64,000 bases of DNA. It comes from Arsenophonus nilaparvatae (GTDB taxonomy: Bacteria; Pseudomonadota; Gammaproteobacteria; Enterobacterales; Enterobacteriaceae). Positions 1-9,444 of this stretch are shown here, piece after piece (the stretch's first letter is position 1; the number at the start of each line of letters is the position of its first letter). The position numbers were made by a program, and so were the translations under genes. The stretch lies in assembly GCF_000757905.1 (NCBI RefSeq), contig NZ_JRLH01000002.1; one strand, written 5' to 3'. The notes under the pieces were generated by a model. It saw only the letters and a list, made by a program, of their open reading frames with translations. It was not told the DNA's origin and ran no database searches.

Positions 1-3000
1 TCTTGGTCGGTTAATAACCGCTGGTTAGAAAATGCTAATAAACTATGATGATATTGTAATAATTCACTTAATCTTGCCGTGTTATTTTCATTATAAGCAT
101 ATAATAATGATAATTTTTTCTCTAATCGATTACTTTTTTCATAATAAAAAGCATGCGATATCGGATTTATGGTTATATCAAAAGTTGGAATCGATTTTTT
201 ATCAATTCTATTCGCTAAACTTATTATATTACTTAAATAGTGGTTATGCCATTGTTGACTTTTAACTAATGCCTGCTTTAAAGTTAACTTACTGAGGCTA
301 CTGCGTCTATCTATACTAGCTAGTTCCATTAACGATATTTTTAAATTTTCTAATGATGTATTATCCTGAATTAACATCATTATTTTTGCCATATTTATCG
401 TTCCATTTGGGTAGAAAAATAATTGTGATAATAAATAATTTGAATAACTACTTAAATAATGAATAATCTGAGGTCGATAAGCAATATTCTCTAATAATAT
501 TTTAATATCGTAAGCTTGCTGTTGTATCGTCGGCAACTGATTATTCAAAAATAAATTACGCCATTCGATTAAGGCATTAATACCAATATATTTATTTTGT
601 TCGAAATAACTATTTACTTTTCTGTTTATAATAGGATCATATTTAATCTGATTTATTTTATTAATATCTAATTGATCATTTTCATCCATTAAATAACCTT
701 GTAAATGATAACCATATTTATGGCTATTTGTATTCAAATCTATTTTATTTGTGACAATGTCCATTAATAAATATTGTTCAATAGGTATATGATTAAAATA
801 AAGCTGCTTAGTATCAATATTATAATCAAATCGACTTAATTTTTGCGGGTTGTGTGTTAATACATTATATTGATGCAATTCATCCGACGATAATGACAGT
901 AAGCTACTACTTTCATTTTGGTAGGTGGTTACTGTACTATTTATCGCTCTTCTTGCCAAATTGATTACAGTTTCACTTGCCATACCACTTGGATCATAAG
1001 GGTTAGCCAATTTACCTAGCCCTTGTTGAGAGAAAAAACAGACTTCTACCGGAATATTTAAACCCAAAAATAGCTTTATTTCGCCAAGAACATCAACTAA
1101 TTTGGCTGATAATAGCCCTTCAAATAAAGATTGCTCATCGTAGTTAACAATATCACCTAATAAGATCCATTTTTTAATTTCAGTATTATTGAGTTTATTT
1201 AATTCACCATATTCTATAATCGCTGTATTTGAATATTTATCAACCTGAAAAATGAACGTATTTTTTGGTAACTGTTTAGCTAATAGTTCAGCTTGCTGAC
1301 GAAATATTTTATCACCAGAAAAACGAAATATTATTTGTGCGCCATTTTCATTTAATATTTGTGATGATCCGGCTGTTATATTAGCAGTATTAATTTTTGA
1401 CCATAAAGGGACATTGTAAATATTTTTTTTATGTAAATTATCAATTAATACACCAATATCGTAATTATTGCTTATTCTTTCATCGCTGGTAAAATTATCA
1501 ATAAAAATTTGATAAGCTTCACCATCGTAAGCAACCGTTTTAAGCAAATCTAAATCCAGCTCGCCATTAGGGTAATAAAAATATTGATTAAGGTAGTCAC
1601 GATAACGATTTACTGCCTTTGGTAAAGAAATATCAGCTAAATTTATTTCCCGTAAAAGAGATAATATTAAAGCTTCTCCATTAATCATTATTTCACCACT
1701 AGCACTATCTTTTATATATCGATTCTTATAATATTTAGCCGGCTGTTTATGTTGTTCACCATCCAAATAAACTTGTTTACGGCCACTGTCATTAATGTAT
1801 AAATCTTTGGTATAGGCCACTACAGTTGCGCTAAAACCTTTGTGCCAAAATTGCTGACTGATATTTAAAGCAAAATTATCCAATAAATTATCCTTGCCTA
1901 GTTTACAACCTAACAAAACAATTTTTTCTGGTTCATTGCTAACTAATAACGTTTCTTTTAATTTTTTTAATTTATCAACAATGTCATAAGCATTCTTATT
2001 AGCAAACAGTCGTTGGTTGCTCTGCTTATCTAAACGGCCATGGCCGACGAGTAGCCAACGCGTTTTTTTGCCAGCCACTTTATCCATATCACCATAGATA
2101 ACTCGATACTGATCAGTTGCCAAATCATATTGTATCAGCACCGTATTAGTCGGATGTTTACCAATTAAATTTACCACCGCTTGATTAACAATTTCTTCAT
2201 CTTCCAACTGGATAATAATGTTATACGAGTCATTAGAACCATCTAACTGTGACTTAGTTAATTCTGTTTGCTTTTGCTGAGAAATCAGTTCTGGACTAAT
2301 TTTCGGGTTCCACCACTGTTCAAGCGGTTCAAGTTCTTTATCACCTAAAACTTTATTATTATATAATTCAAATAATTTTACAGGTAATTGCTCGCAAGGA
2401 AAATTAGCAATAGGAACAGTGAGATAAAACTCTAATAATTCTCTGCTATTTGGTAAATAATAAATAATATCACTTATATTAGTAATTTTTCGTATCTCAT
2501 AATTTTGATTATTGATACGTATATGAATATTATTCTCTGATAATTGCAGAATATTTTCATATTGATTGGTAAATAATGCTAATATTTCATCTGCTTCCAA
2601 TGTATCTACCACAATATTAATATTTTTTAGTTGATTTTTTTCACTAATTAATTCGATCGTTGTGGTTCTATTATTATCATTAAATTGTTTGAAAATTATC
2701 TTTACTTTATTATCCAAAATAAAATTATCCCTGCTTTCACAAAGAATTTTATTTGTTGTAATATTAACTAAATTTTCATCTATTACTGGTAAAATGACAT
2801 GCTCTGTTATTAAATCATCATATTCCATTTCAGAAATAAATACATTAACTGTATCATTTTGGAAACCAGGAAATCTATAAATGTCATCTCTTATTTTTAC
2901 AATATAATTTAAAAATTGGATGAAAATATATTTATTATCCGTTTGTATAACACCATAATTGGGATCAAAAAATGCATAGGTTAATTTTCTAGTTTCCCTA

Positions 3001-3818
3001 TTTTTCTCTATCACAATCGCCATCATGTGATCTTCTGAGCAAAATTCAAAATATTTATTTTTATCTATATCTTCAATATCTATACTTGTTTTAATAAATT
3101 CATCAAAATTAATCTCATTTAAAATGTATTTTTGGCTATTATTAATAGTCTTTAATCCTCGCTGATTGTAATAATTAATATATTTTTCAAGATATTTTTT
3201 CTTAAGCGCGATAAGGGCATTATTAGCAAAAAATTTAACTTCTTCGGTAGTATAACTTTCATTATCTACCTGGAGTGCTGTTTCAAGAAAAAATTCTTTA
3301 AACCAAAATCTATCTTTATATAAAATTTGAACATTATTTTCATATTCACTCACTCTTTCAATATAATTAGCTAATGTTTCCGTAGATTCTTTTTTCGGCC
3401 AATACCAATAGGCTGGTTCATAACTAGCAATATCTAACATATCAAATGATGCCCGTTGTCGATTTGCTAAATCAATTAATAAACGATTAATTTTTTCTTG
3501 GGCATGAAGTTTTTTCGCTTGTAAGTTGGCCTTCAAATAAGGGGAAGTATGAGAATATATCTCTTCATCTAAGATTTTTGTCAAAACTTTGATACTCTCC
3601 AAATAATGTTTACCTTGTTCTAACCTCCCTTGACGTACATGCGTTAAATATTCAGCACTAAGTGCTGCACATAATCCGGTGATCCCTTCAGTAATATTGC
3701 TATCATTAGTAGCAACAAATTTATTAAAAATAAATAATAGTTTATCTTCAAATTCATTATAAATATAATCATCTTGCGAAAAACTAATATCAAAAAAATA
3801 CTTCATAATATTTGGCAT
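1..3818 (-). CDS. Giant multidomain toxin, N-terminal part (C58 + C80 cysteine protease domains), runs off window
   Basis: One uninterrupted minus-strand frame of 1272 codons runs from an ATG at 3818 to the window edge without a stop. The start has a good ribosome site (AAGGTGA, 6 nt before the ATG). Near the N-terminus a YopT/AvrPphB-like (C58) papain-fold protease is suggested by Cys50 in GLCAALSAEYL, His264 in EDHMMAIVIEK and Asp285 in FFDPNYG. A second catalytic module at about residues 515-700 resembles the TcdA/TcdB autoprocessing protease (C80): His593 in RWLLVGHGR and Cys638 in VLLGCKLG, 45 residues apart as in the clostridial toxins. A third segment (about 835-960) resembles the C80 module but lacks the His (LLGDIV, Asp889). 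There is no signal peptide. C58 proteases attack host proteins, and C80 domains release effectors inside the host cell on inositol phosphate binding. A host-directed toxin is inferred; delivery and the rest of the protein are unseen. Confidence 0.85.
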   Translation of the reverse strand, partial: MPNIMKYFFDISFSQDDYIYNEFEDKLLFIFNKFVATNDSNITEGITGLCAALSAEYLTHVRQGRLEQGKHYLESIKVLTKILDEEIYSHTSPYLKANLQAKKLHAQEKINRLLIDLANRQRASFDMLDIASYEPAYWYWPKKESTETLANYIERVSEYENNVQILYKDRFWFKEFFLETALQVDNESYTTEEVKFFANNALIALKKKYLEKYINYYNQRGLKTINNSQKYILNEINFDEFIKTSIDIEDIDKNKYFEFCSEDHMMAIVIEKNRETRKLTYAFFDPNYGVIQTDNKYIFIQFLNYIVKIRDDIYRFPGFQNDTVNVFISEMEYDDLITEHVILPVIDENLVNITTNKILCESRDNFILDNKVKIIFKQFNDNNRTTTIELISEKNQLKNINIVVDTLEADEILALFTNQYENILQLSENNIHIRINNQNYEIRKITNISDIIYYLPNSRELLEFYLTVPIANFPCEQLPVKLFELYNNKVLGDKELEPLEQWWNPKISPELISQQKQTELTKSQLDGSNDSYNIIIQLEDEEIVNQAVVNLIGKHPTNTVLIQYDLATDQYRVIYGDMDKVAGKKTRWLLVGHGRLDKQSNQRLFANKNAYDIVDKLKKLKETLLVSNEPEKIVLLGCKLGKDNLLDNFALNISQQFWHKGFSATVVAYTKDLYINDSGRKQVYLDGEQHKQPAKYYKNRYIKDSASGEIMINGEALILSLLREINLADISLPKAVNRYRDYLNQYFYYPNGELDLDLLKTVAYDGEAYQIFIDNFTSDERISNNYDIGVLIDNLHKKNIYNVPLWSKINTANITAGSSQILNENGAQIIFRFSGDKIFRQQAELLAKQLPKNTFIFQVDKYSNTAIIEYGELNKLNNTEIKKWILLGDIVNYDEQSLFEGLLSAKLVDVLGEIKLFLGLNIPVEVCFFSQQGLGKLANPYDPSGMASETVINLARRAINSTVTTYQNESSSLLSLSSDELHQYNVLTHNPQKLSRFDYNIDTKQLYFNHIPIEQYLLMDIVTNKIDLNTNSHKYGYHLQGYLMDENDQLDINKINQIKYDPIINRKVNSYFEQNKYIGINALIEWRNLFLNNQLPTIQQQAYDIKILLENIAYRPQIIHYLSSYSNYLLSQLFFYPNGTINMAKIMMLIQDNTSLENLKISLMELASIDRRSSLSKLTLKQALVKSQQWHNHYLSNIISLANRIDKKSIPTFDITINPISHAFYYEKSNRLEKKLSLLYAYNENNTARLSELLQYHHSLLAFSNQRLLTDQ

Positions 3819-4071
3819 AATAAATCACCTTATATATCATTATTTTTTATTTAAATTTTAGGCGTTATTAATAACAAACTCTTGGCTAAAATAAAAGCGA
3901 ATAATCATTTGTTATCAACTATAAAAATTTGGTGGGAAATTATGTCTATATATAAAATAGCGTTAATTAAATAATATATTCTTCATGCTGTTATTTTTAT
4001 AATAGCAATCATTTTAAATATGATAAATTATATTTTTTAAGTAAAGAAATGACGTTATTAGAATATAAGAT
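3819..4071. other. AT-rich intergenic gap between toxin gene and ycfP
   Basis: About 250 bases of very AT-rich sequence lie upstream of the toxin start and downstream of the ycfP stop. It must hold the toxin promoter, but I see no clear -35/-10 pair or strong terminator. Confidence 0.5.
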
Positions 4072-4608
4072 TTAATAGTAAAATGATTTAATTTTGGTTA
4101 GATGACATGACAAATCTTTAAATTTATGATTTTGTTTTTCATCCCAAATTATAGGATAATAATGTTTTAAAATATTAGCGCTTATTTGGCTATCAATAAG
4201 TTCATCATGGCGAGATAATATTAGCATACAGTTATGTTTGTTCTTTTGGCGAAAATTATCCACACATTTGGTCATGATGTCTAAATACTCTTCCGGTCGG
4301 GTAATTTTTCCTATCATATTTTCATAAGGAAATAAATTGGGGTTAATCATCAATTGTTTTATATTACACAAAAATCCTATCCGTTCAGCCCAAAAACCAC
4401 CTAAGCCAACACCACAAATTAAAATTGGTGTTTGATTAATACTTTGAATATTTTTATCGACTTCTTTAAGTAAGTGTTGCATATCATGCCGTGGATATAG
4501 TGTACTGTAACTGATAAGACGCACATCCGGATCAATAAATTGTAATTGCATGATTTTTTCATGATTTCCAGGACTATCTGAATCAAAGCCATGTAAATAA
4601 ATAATCAT
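4072..4608 (-). CDS. ycfP: YcfP, UPF0227 alpha/beta-hydrolase-like protein
   Basis: The 178-residue protein begins MIIYLHGFDSDSPGNHEK, matching the E. coli YcfP N-terminus, and keeps the family's oxyanion region and an ICGVGLGGFWAERIG elbow in which the usual nucleophile Ser is replaced by a Gly/Val context. The family is esterase-like, with no proven substrate. I chose the ATG at 4608, which overlaps the nagZ stop as ATGA with AGAGG upstream, so translation is probably coupled to nagZ. A start 5 codons earlier is possible but has no family support. It is the last gene of the lpoB-thiK-nagZ-ycfP run, the same order as in E. coli. Confidence 0.9.
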   Translation of the reverse strand: MIIYLHGFDSDSPGNHEKIMQLQFIDPDVRLISYSTLYPRHDMQHLLKEVDKNIQSINQTPILICGVGLGGFWAERIGFLCNIKQLMINPNLFPYENMIGKITRPEEYLDIMTKCVDNFRQKNKHNCMLILSRHDELIDSQISANILKHYYPIIWDEKQNHKFKDLSCHLTKIKSFYY

Positions 4609-5624
4609 AATTGCCTCTGCCATTTTTCACTCAAGGACGTTAATGCTAGATTCGCCGCTTGCCAGCGTGATGTTTTTTGTAATTCAACTAAAGAGTATTG
4701 CTGCGCATGATGATAAAGCTCTACCGTTTGGTTATATTTTGCGTTTGGTAAACTATCTAATACACTAATCGCCCCCATACGATTATTGCAAATAAGCAGC
4801 CTATCACAGCCGGCATTAAGTGCTGCCTGTGCCCGTTCAGGATATCCTCCCATCATCGCTGCTCCCTCCATCGAAAGATCATCAGAAAATATTGTCCCGC
4901 TAAATCCTAGCTGTTGGCGCAAAACTGACTTCAACCAATAAGCCGAAGCACTCGCCGGTCGTTCGTCAATTTGAGTATAGATGATATGAGCTGGCATAAT
5001 GCCATCAAGTAAACGACGTTGAATAAAATAACTAAAGATTTTCATATCATGTGCGCGGATAATGGTTAACGAGCGATCATCAATCGGTGTTTCTTTATGT
5101 GAATCACTACTAACTGCACCATGGCCGGGAAAATGTTTACCTGTTGTTTTCATTCCCGCCGTATGCATGCCTTTAATAAAACGCTCAGCCATAATAACAG
5201 CCGTATCTAGTTGTTGATGAAAAGAGCGATCACCGATAGCTATACAATTATGTCCAATATCAAGTACAGGGCTGAAACTAATATCAATATCCATCGCGAT
5301 CATTTCTGCTGCCATCAACCAACCAGCTTCTTCCGCTAGATTAGCCGCCGTATACTGATCATTAAGCATGGCAAAAGATTGGGCCGCAGGTAGCGCAGTA
5401 AATCCGTCTCGAAATCGCTGCACACGGCCACCTTCTTGATCCACAGCAATAATTAAACGGTTATCTGTCGCATTGCGAATTTGGCGGACTAGCTCTCTGA
5501 GTTGCTCAGGATCATGATAATTGCGCGTAAAGAGAATAATACCGCCAACCAGCGGATGCTGTAGAATTTCACGTTCTTCAGCATCTAATTCAAATCCCTG
5601 TAGATCTAATATAATTAGCCCCAT
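4605..5624 (-). CDS. nagZ: Beta-N-acetylhexosaminidase NagZ
   Basis: This is a cytoplasmic glycoside hydrolase family 3 enzyme that removes GlcNAc from anhydro-muropeptides during peptidoglycan recycling; its products feed AmpR signalling where AmpC is present. The 339 residues align end to end with E. coli NagZ. Visible signatures are AVDQEGGRVQRF, the substrate-binding KHFPGHG, the mobile catalytic loop with SDSHKETP, and the nucleophile Asp in FSDDLSMEGA. The gene lies between thiK and ycfP, overlaps the ycfP start by four bases, and is probably co-transcribed with both. Nothing suggests damage. Confidence 0.97.
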   Translation of the reverse strand: MGLIILDLQGFELDAEEREILQHPLVGGIILFTRNYHDPEQLRELVRQIRNATDNRLIIAVDQEGGRVQRFRDGFTALPAAQSFAMLNDQYTAANLAEEAGWLMAAEMIAMDIDISFSPVLDIGHNCIAIGDRSFHQQLDTAVIMAERFIKGMHTAGMKTTGKHFPGHGAVSSDSHKETPIDDRSLTIIRAHDMKIFSYFIQRRLLDGIMPAHIIYTQIDERPASASAYWLKSVLRQQLGFSGTIFSDDLSMEGAAMMGGYPERAQAALNAGCDRLLICNNRMGAISVLDSLPNAKYNQTVELYHHAQQYSLVELQKTSRWQAANLALTSLSEKWQRQL

Positions 5625-5665
5625 AAATTATCCTCTTAATACATTTTTTGAATTACTATTTATTA

Positions 5666-6556
5666 TCAGATCAAACCAAACCATATTCTAATAGGCTGAG
5701 CCAGCGCTATGTATTGTGGATCTTTTGTCTGCATCCATCGGACTTCATACCACATCATTCTCATATAATTAACCCAAGGCTGCCATAACAGCACTTTCTG
5801 GTTTAATTTATAAAAATCATTATAAGCATGCAATTGCTGACAATAGTGTTGCAAAAACTGACTTTGTACATTTTCTTCCCAACTATTTGTCGCGAATAAC
5901 GTTGCCAGAGCAAATGCCAAATCACAATCAGCGGCATACTCCCAATCCAAAAGTCTCAAAGTTCCGTTATCAGTCAATAAAACGTTTCCACTATGAATAT
6001 CAAGATGGGCAAGTACTTTTTTACTGGTTTTAGGTTGGCAGGCATGTTGAAAAAAATGATGTAAATTTAACCAATTAGCTGATAGTCTGCGCCGATCAAT
6101 TTGATACCAGTAACTGGCTAAATGTTGTTTCAGATGCAGTGAATAACCAGATAATGGAGATGAATGTAATGATGCGAGTATCCGACTTAATGGTTGATAT
6201 AATTCCAGTAAAGAATATGCGGTATCAATAACGGCCTTACCTTCCATCCATTCTAATAGTAACCAGTCATTATCACCTCCCAGTACCTTCGGAGCAGCAA
6301 CAAATTGAGTAAGCTGGTGTAATATTTTACGCTCTTTTTGCCGGTTAATACCTAATAAACGCTGATCTTTTCCGGCAAAACGCGCAATCAATTTAATATT
6401 GGCAGTTGCTTCAGCGTAAAAACTTCCACCGCTCGCTCCTGATAACGCCTTAATTCGCCACTTATCACTAGTTATTGCTGGATATTTTTGTAATAACAAG
6501 TTAATAAGTGTTTTCTTTTTATTCAATGCGATTTGATCCCGACCAGAGGATCTCAC
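5666..6556 (-). CDS. thiK: Thiamine kinase ThiK
   Basis: ThiK phosphorylates salvaged thiamine to thiamine monophosphate in the cytoplasm. The 296-residue protein belongs to the aminoglycoside/choline kinase fold. The Brenner-type catalytic loop is HLDIHSGNVLL and the metal-binding Asp follows in LRLLDWEYA. A glycine-rich LSGASGGSFYAEA near residue 40 matches the ThiK N-lobe. The ATG at 6556 lies 38 bases inside lpoB. A TTG ten codons downstream, overlapping the lpoB stop, is an alternative start that I cannot exclude. Its place between lpoB and nagZ is conserved in enterobacteria. Confidence 0.92.
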   Translation of the reverse strand: MRSSGRDQIALNKKKTLINLLLQKYPAITSDKWRIKALSGASGGSFYAEATANIKLIARFAGKDQRLLGINRQKERKILHQLTQFVAAPKVLGGDNDWLLLEWMEGKAVIDTAYSLLELYQPLSRILASLHSSPLSGYSLHLKQHLASYWYQIDRRRLSANWLNLHHFFQHACQPKTSKKVLAHLDIHSGNVLLTDNGTLRLLDWEYAADCDLAFALATLFATNSWEENVQSQFLQHYCQQLHAYNDFYKLNQKVLLWQPWVNYMRMMWYEVRWMQTKDPQYIALAQPIRIWFGLI

Positions 6557-7094
6557 CCGTTTGTGCTGCCATTAGCTGCATTTCAATTTCACTTTGCTGT
6601 TGATTGCCCGAAATGACCGAATAAAGCACATAGTCAGCTTGCACATAACGCGCAAGGCCGATAGCCTTACTCCGCGTAACTAAACTGTCTTCCTGAGATA
6701 AGCCCAGTGCTTTACGTGCATTTGCCACCACATCTTGTGGAACTAATTTGAATACATTTTGGTTATTAACCGCCTCAATAATCGCATCGGTTGCTTGCAT
6801 TGATTGAATTGACATATTGGTATTATTTTTTATTGAATCAATTAATAACACCTTGCCTGACTCAACCCCTTGAGCTTGTACCAATTGATGGGCTAAAGGA
6901 ATCACGGCTGTTAACCAATCTACTGTTTTTACCTTTGGTAGCTGCGGTACAGTATCTGGAGACGTTGGTGTTGTTGGTTGTTCGGTAGGCTCAGTCGGTT
7001 CGATTGTAATAACAGGTGCTGGTTTTTTACTCGTTATCGATGAACAACCAACTAATATGAATGTCACAACCATAAGTTGAAAAATACGTCTCAT
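6519..7094 (-). CDS. lpoB: Outer-membrane lipoprotein LpoB, activator of PBP1b
   Basis: LpoB reaches from the outer membrane through the peptidoglycan mesh to stimulate the synthase PBP1b. The 191-residue protein has a lipoprotein signal (MRRIFQLMVVTFILVGCSS, lipobox LVGC), then a Pro/Thr-rich unstructured spacer (TEPTEPTEQPTTPTSPD), then the globular domain with KVLLIDSIKNNTN and the C-terminal GEILWSGSNRIE. GGAGAAGAG precedes the ATG. The linker is short, as in many non-coliform homologues. The gene heads the lpoB-thiK-nagZ-ycfP cluster; ycfL, present beside it in E. coli, is absent. Confidence 0.93.
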   Translation of the reverse strand: MRRIFQLMVVTFILVGCSSITSKKPAPVITIEPTEPTEQPTTPTSPDTVPQLPKVKTVDWLTAVIPLAHQLVQAQGVESGKVLLIDSIKNNTNMSIQSMQATDAIIEAVNNQNVFKLVPQDVVANARKALGLSQEDSLVTRSKAIGLARYVQADYVLYSVISGNQQQSEIEMQLMAAQTGEILWSGSNRIE

Positions 7095-7246
7095 TTACTC
7101 TTCTCCTGTGTACCTTTAATTGCAAGGTAAACTGAATAACAAAGCCTGCGCCAAAATACCAATTTAAATTGCTTTATAATTAAATATTAACCAAAAAATT
7201 ACTTTTGTCTTTCTAATAACAAATCAACAAAATAACGGTACAAAAT

Positions 7247-7609
7247 TTATCTATCTATCTTTTTTGTTAATAACGGCCCTAAAGGATGACCTCCCACTAA
7301 ATGCATATGAATATGGAAAACTTCCTGGCCGGAATGTTGGTTACAATTCATAATTAAACGGTAACCATCATCAGCAATGTTTTCCTGCTTAGCAATCTTT
7401 GCCGCAACCGTAATCATGTGGCCTAACGTTTGTTCATGCTCAGGTTTTACATCATTGATAGTGGCGATCAAAATATTAGGAATAATTAAAATATGGACCG
7501 GAGCCTGTGGTTCAATATCCCTAAACGCCGTCACTAAATCATCTTGATAAACAATATCAGCGGGGATTTCGCGGCGAATAATTTTACTAAAAATCGTTTC
7601 TGCTGCCAT
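7247..7609 (-). CDS. hinT: HinT, purine nucleoside phosphoramidase (HIT family)
   Basis: HinT hydrolyses AMP-lysine-type phosphoramidates and adenylate intermediates in the cytoplasm. The protein is 120 residues from the ATG at 7609, which has AAGGAT upstream and matches the E. coli MAEETIFSKIIRREIP start; the longer reading from 7642 adds 11 unconserved residues. The histidine triad is in VFHIHMHLVGG. The substrate-pocket segment PQAPVHILIIPN is intact. It lies between tatD and lpoB in the conserved order, without the ptsG and fhuE genes found here in E. coli. Confidence 0.95.
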   Translation of the reverse strand: MAAETIFSKIIRREIPADIVYQDDLVTAFRDIEPQAPVHILIIPNILIATINDVKPEHEQTLGHMITVAAKIAKQENIADDGYRLIMNCNQHSGQEVFHIHMHLVGGHPLGPLLTKKIDR

Positions 7610-7647
7610 AATTTCATCCTTTAAATTTTTATGAAGATGCAAGTTTC

Positions 7648-8433
7648 TTAATCACGTTTAATGGTTAAATGAAAAAGATCACAAAAATTTTGTGTAGTAG
7701 CTCGCGCAATTTCTTCAATATCTATACCTTTCAATTGGGCTAAAAACTGTGCTACATCTCTTACATAAGCGGGTTGATTTTCTTGGCAGCGATGGGGAAC
7801 AGGCGCCAGGTAAGGAGCATCAGTTTCAATTAAAATACGATCTAAAGGCACCATACGCGCAGCCTGGCGGATCTGTTCGGCATTACGAAATGTCACTATA
7901 CCGGAAAATGAGATATAAAGCCCTAAATCTAATAATGTTTTAGCCATCGGCTCATCTTCCGTGAAACAGTGTAAAACCCCACCGCAATTACCCACCTGTT
8001 CTTCTTTCAATATCGCTAATGTGTCTTGCTGGGCTGCTCGTGTATGGACAATAACAGGTTTTTTTAATTGACAACCTATACGAATATGTTGACGAAAAGA
8101 TGTTTGTTGCAATTTAGCATTTTCACTTTGGTAGTGATAATCCAAACCGGTTTCACCTAACGCAACAACTTCATCGCCTGACGCTAAACGTGCCAGTTCA
8201 TCAAAATCATTACCTTGATTGAGATCAAGCGGATGTATGCCACAAGAAAAGGCCACATTGTCACGCTGACCAATCTGTTTTTTCATGTTAATAAAGCCTG
8301 GCAGGGTTGTTGCAACAGCCAAAATATATTTTACCTCATTAGCCGCTGCTTTTACGATAACATCATCGATATCTTTATGTTTATTCTTATAATCTAAACA
8401 ATCGAGATGACAGTGTGAATCCACTAAAAACAT
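7648..8433 (-). CDS. ycfH: YcfH, TatD-family metal-dependent hydrolase
   Basis: The 261-residue protein belongs to the TatD family of amidohydrolase-fold metallo-DNases. Metal ligands are visible in VDSHCHLDCLD near the N-terminus, in GETGLDYHY, in VIVHTRAA, and in LIETDAPYLAPVPHRC near the C-terminus. The gene follows holB by 11 bases and is the distal gene of the mltG-tmk-holB-ycfH string. In E. coli YcfH the biological substrate is not settled; DNase or D-aminoacyl-tRNA deacylase activity has been reported for relatives, so the role beyond hydrolase is uncertain. Confidence 0.93.
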   Translation of the reverse strand: MFLVDSHCHLDCLDYKNKHKDIDDVIVKAAANEVKYILAVATTLPGFINMKKQIGQRDNVAFSCGIHPLDLNQGNDFDELARLASGDEVVALGETGLDYHYQSENAKLQQTSFRQHIRIGCQLKKPVIVHTRAAQQDTLAILKEEQVGNCGGVLHCFTEDEPMAKTLLDLGLYISFSGIVTFRNAEQIRQAARMVPLDRILIETDAPYLAPVPHRCQENQPAYVRDVAQFLAQLKGIDIEEIARATTQNFCDLFHLTIKRD

Positions 8434-8444
8434 AATAAACTCTT

Positions 8445-9443
8445 TTAATTATGGTGATGAAGGGTGTTTTGCCAGTTGATTAACTGAGATGTCAATCGTA
8501 GTTCCTGATTCAATCCCATCACTGACATTAATTGATGGCGACAATTTTGCCATTCAGTAGCGCTCTTCAATAAGATGTCTACAGAGTTGATGCCAGCCAA
8601 TTTAGTAATTAATGATGACTGATCTTGATTGACACAATAATTACCTGCTTGCTGTTGATATTTTACTGCATCCAACAATAGGCTTATCAGCCAACTGATC
8701 CGACAGGCAGCGTCTGGCTGATCCAATTCAGGTAACCAGTTTAAAAGTGTCTTTGTTGATAAATGCTGCATTAATGATTGGCAAAATTGCTTTCTTTTCA
8801 GCCAATTATCCGGTTGTAACAGTGTTAAAGCGGCAAGAGGCGCACCTGCATTCAGATTTATTGCCGTTTCAATATCAACTTGCGCTAACGATATTTTTTG
8901 TTTTTGTAACCATGAAATCGCGGTTTTACACTCAGGTACTGAAAGGTAATAATAAAAACATCGACTACGTAACGTGGCTAGCAATGAAGCTGGATCTCGA
9001 CACTCTAAAAAAAAATAGGTATTGTCTGTCGGCTCTTCTAAAGTTTTCAATAATGCGTTGCTAGCCGCTTCTGTTAGTGCTTCCACCGCAGGAAACCAAA
9101 TAACTTTCGCACCACCTTGCTGTGCATGGCTAACTAAAAAGTCAGTTAAACAACGAATACTTTCAATACCTATCGTATTTTTACCTTTGTCAGCGGTAAT
9201 TTTATGCCAGTCAGGATGTGTCCCTGCCAACATCAGTTGACAGCTATGACAGCTATGACAGCTACCACAGCTTTTCATACCCACTGGTTGTTGGCACATC
9301 AGCCAGCGGCTAATAGCATAAATGAGTGAATCACTTCCCATTCCAGCATTAGCATGTAATAGCAATGCATGATGTCCTTGCTTGTTCTGATGGAAAGCAA
9401 TTATCTGTCTATAGGCATGATTTAACCATGGATACCAGTTCAT
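8445..9443 (-). CDS. holB: DNA polymerase III delta-prime subunit HolB
   Basis: HolB is the stator of the clamp loader, with an inactive AAA+ fold and a small zinc module. The 332 residues align with E. coli delta-prime from MNWYPWLNHAY onward. The P-loop position is degenerate (NAGMGSDSL), as expected for this subunit, and the SRC motif is in TLRSRCFYYYL. The zinc region reads SCGSCHSCHSCQLM, with an extra CHS unit compared with E. coli SCGHCRGCQLM. It comes from a 9-base tandem duplication at about 9240-9270. It sits one base after tmk and is probably translationally coupled. Confidence 0.94.
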   Translation of the reverse strand: MNWYPWLNHAYRQIIAFHQNKQGHHALLLHANAGMGSDSLIYAISRWLMCQQPVGMKSCGSCHSCHSCQLMLAGTHPDWHKITADKGKNTIGIESIRCLTDFLVSHAQQGGAKVIWFPAVEALTEAASNALLKTLEEPTDNTYFFLECRDPASLLATLRSRCFYYYLSVPECKTAISWLQKQKISLAQVDIETAINLNAGAPLAALTLLQPDNWLKRKQFCQSLMQHLSTKTLLNWLPELDQPDAACRISWLISLLLDAVKYQQQAGNYCVNQDQSSLITKLAGINSVDILLKSATEWQNCRHQLMSVMGLNQELRLTSQLINWQNTLHHHN

Positions 9444-9444
9444 T

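Noticed and set aside
32..265. 77-codon plus-strand ORF at the left edge
   Set aside because: It lies opposite the toxin coding frame and has no ribosome site or family resemblance; it is a shadow.
2662..2880. 72-codon plus-strand ORF
   Set aside because: Antisense to the toxin gene; its hydrophobic composition comes from the AT-rich complementary strand.
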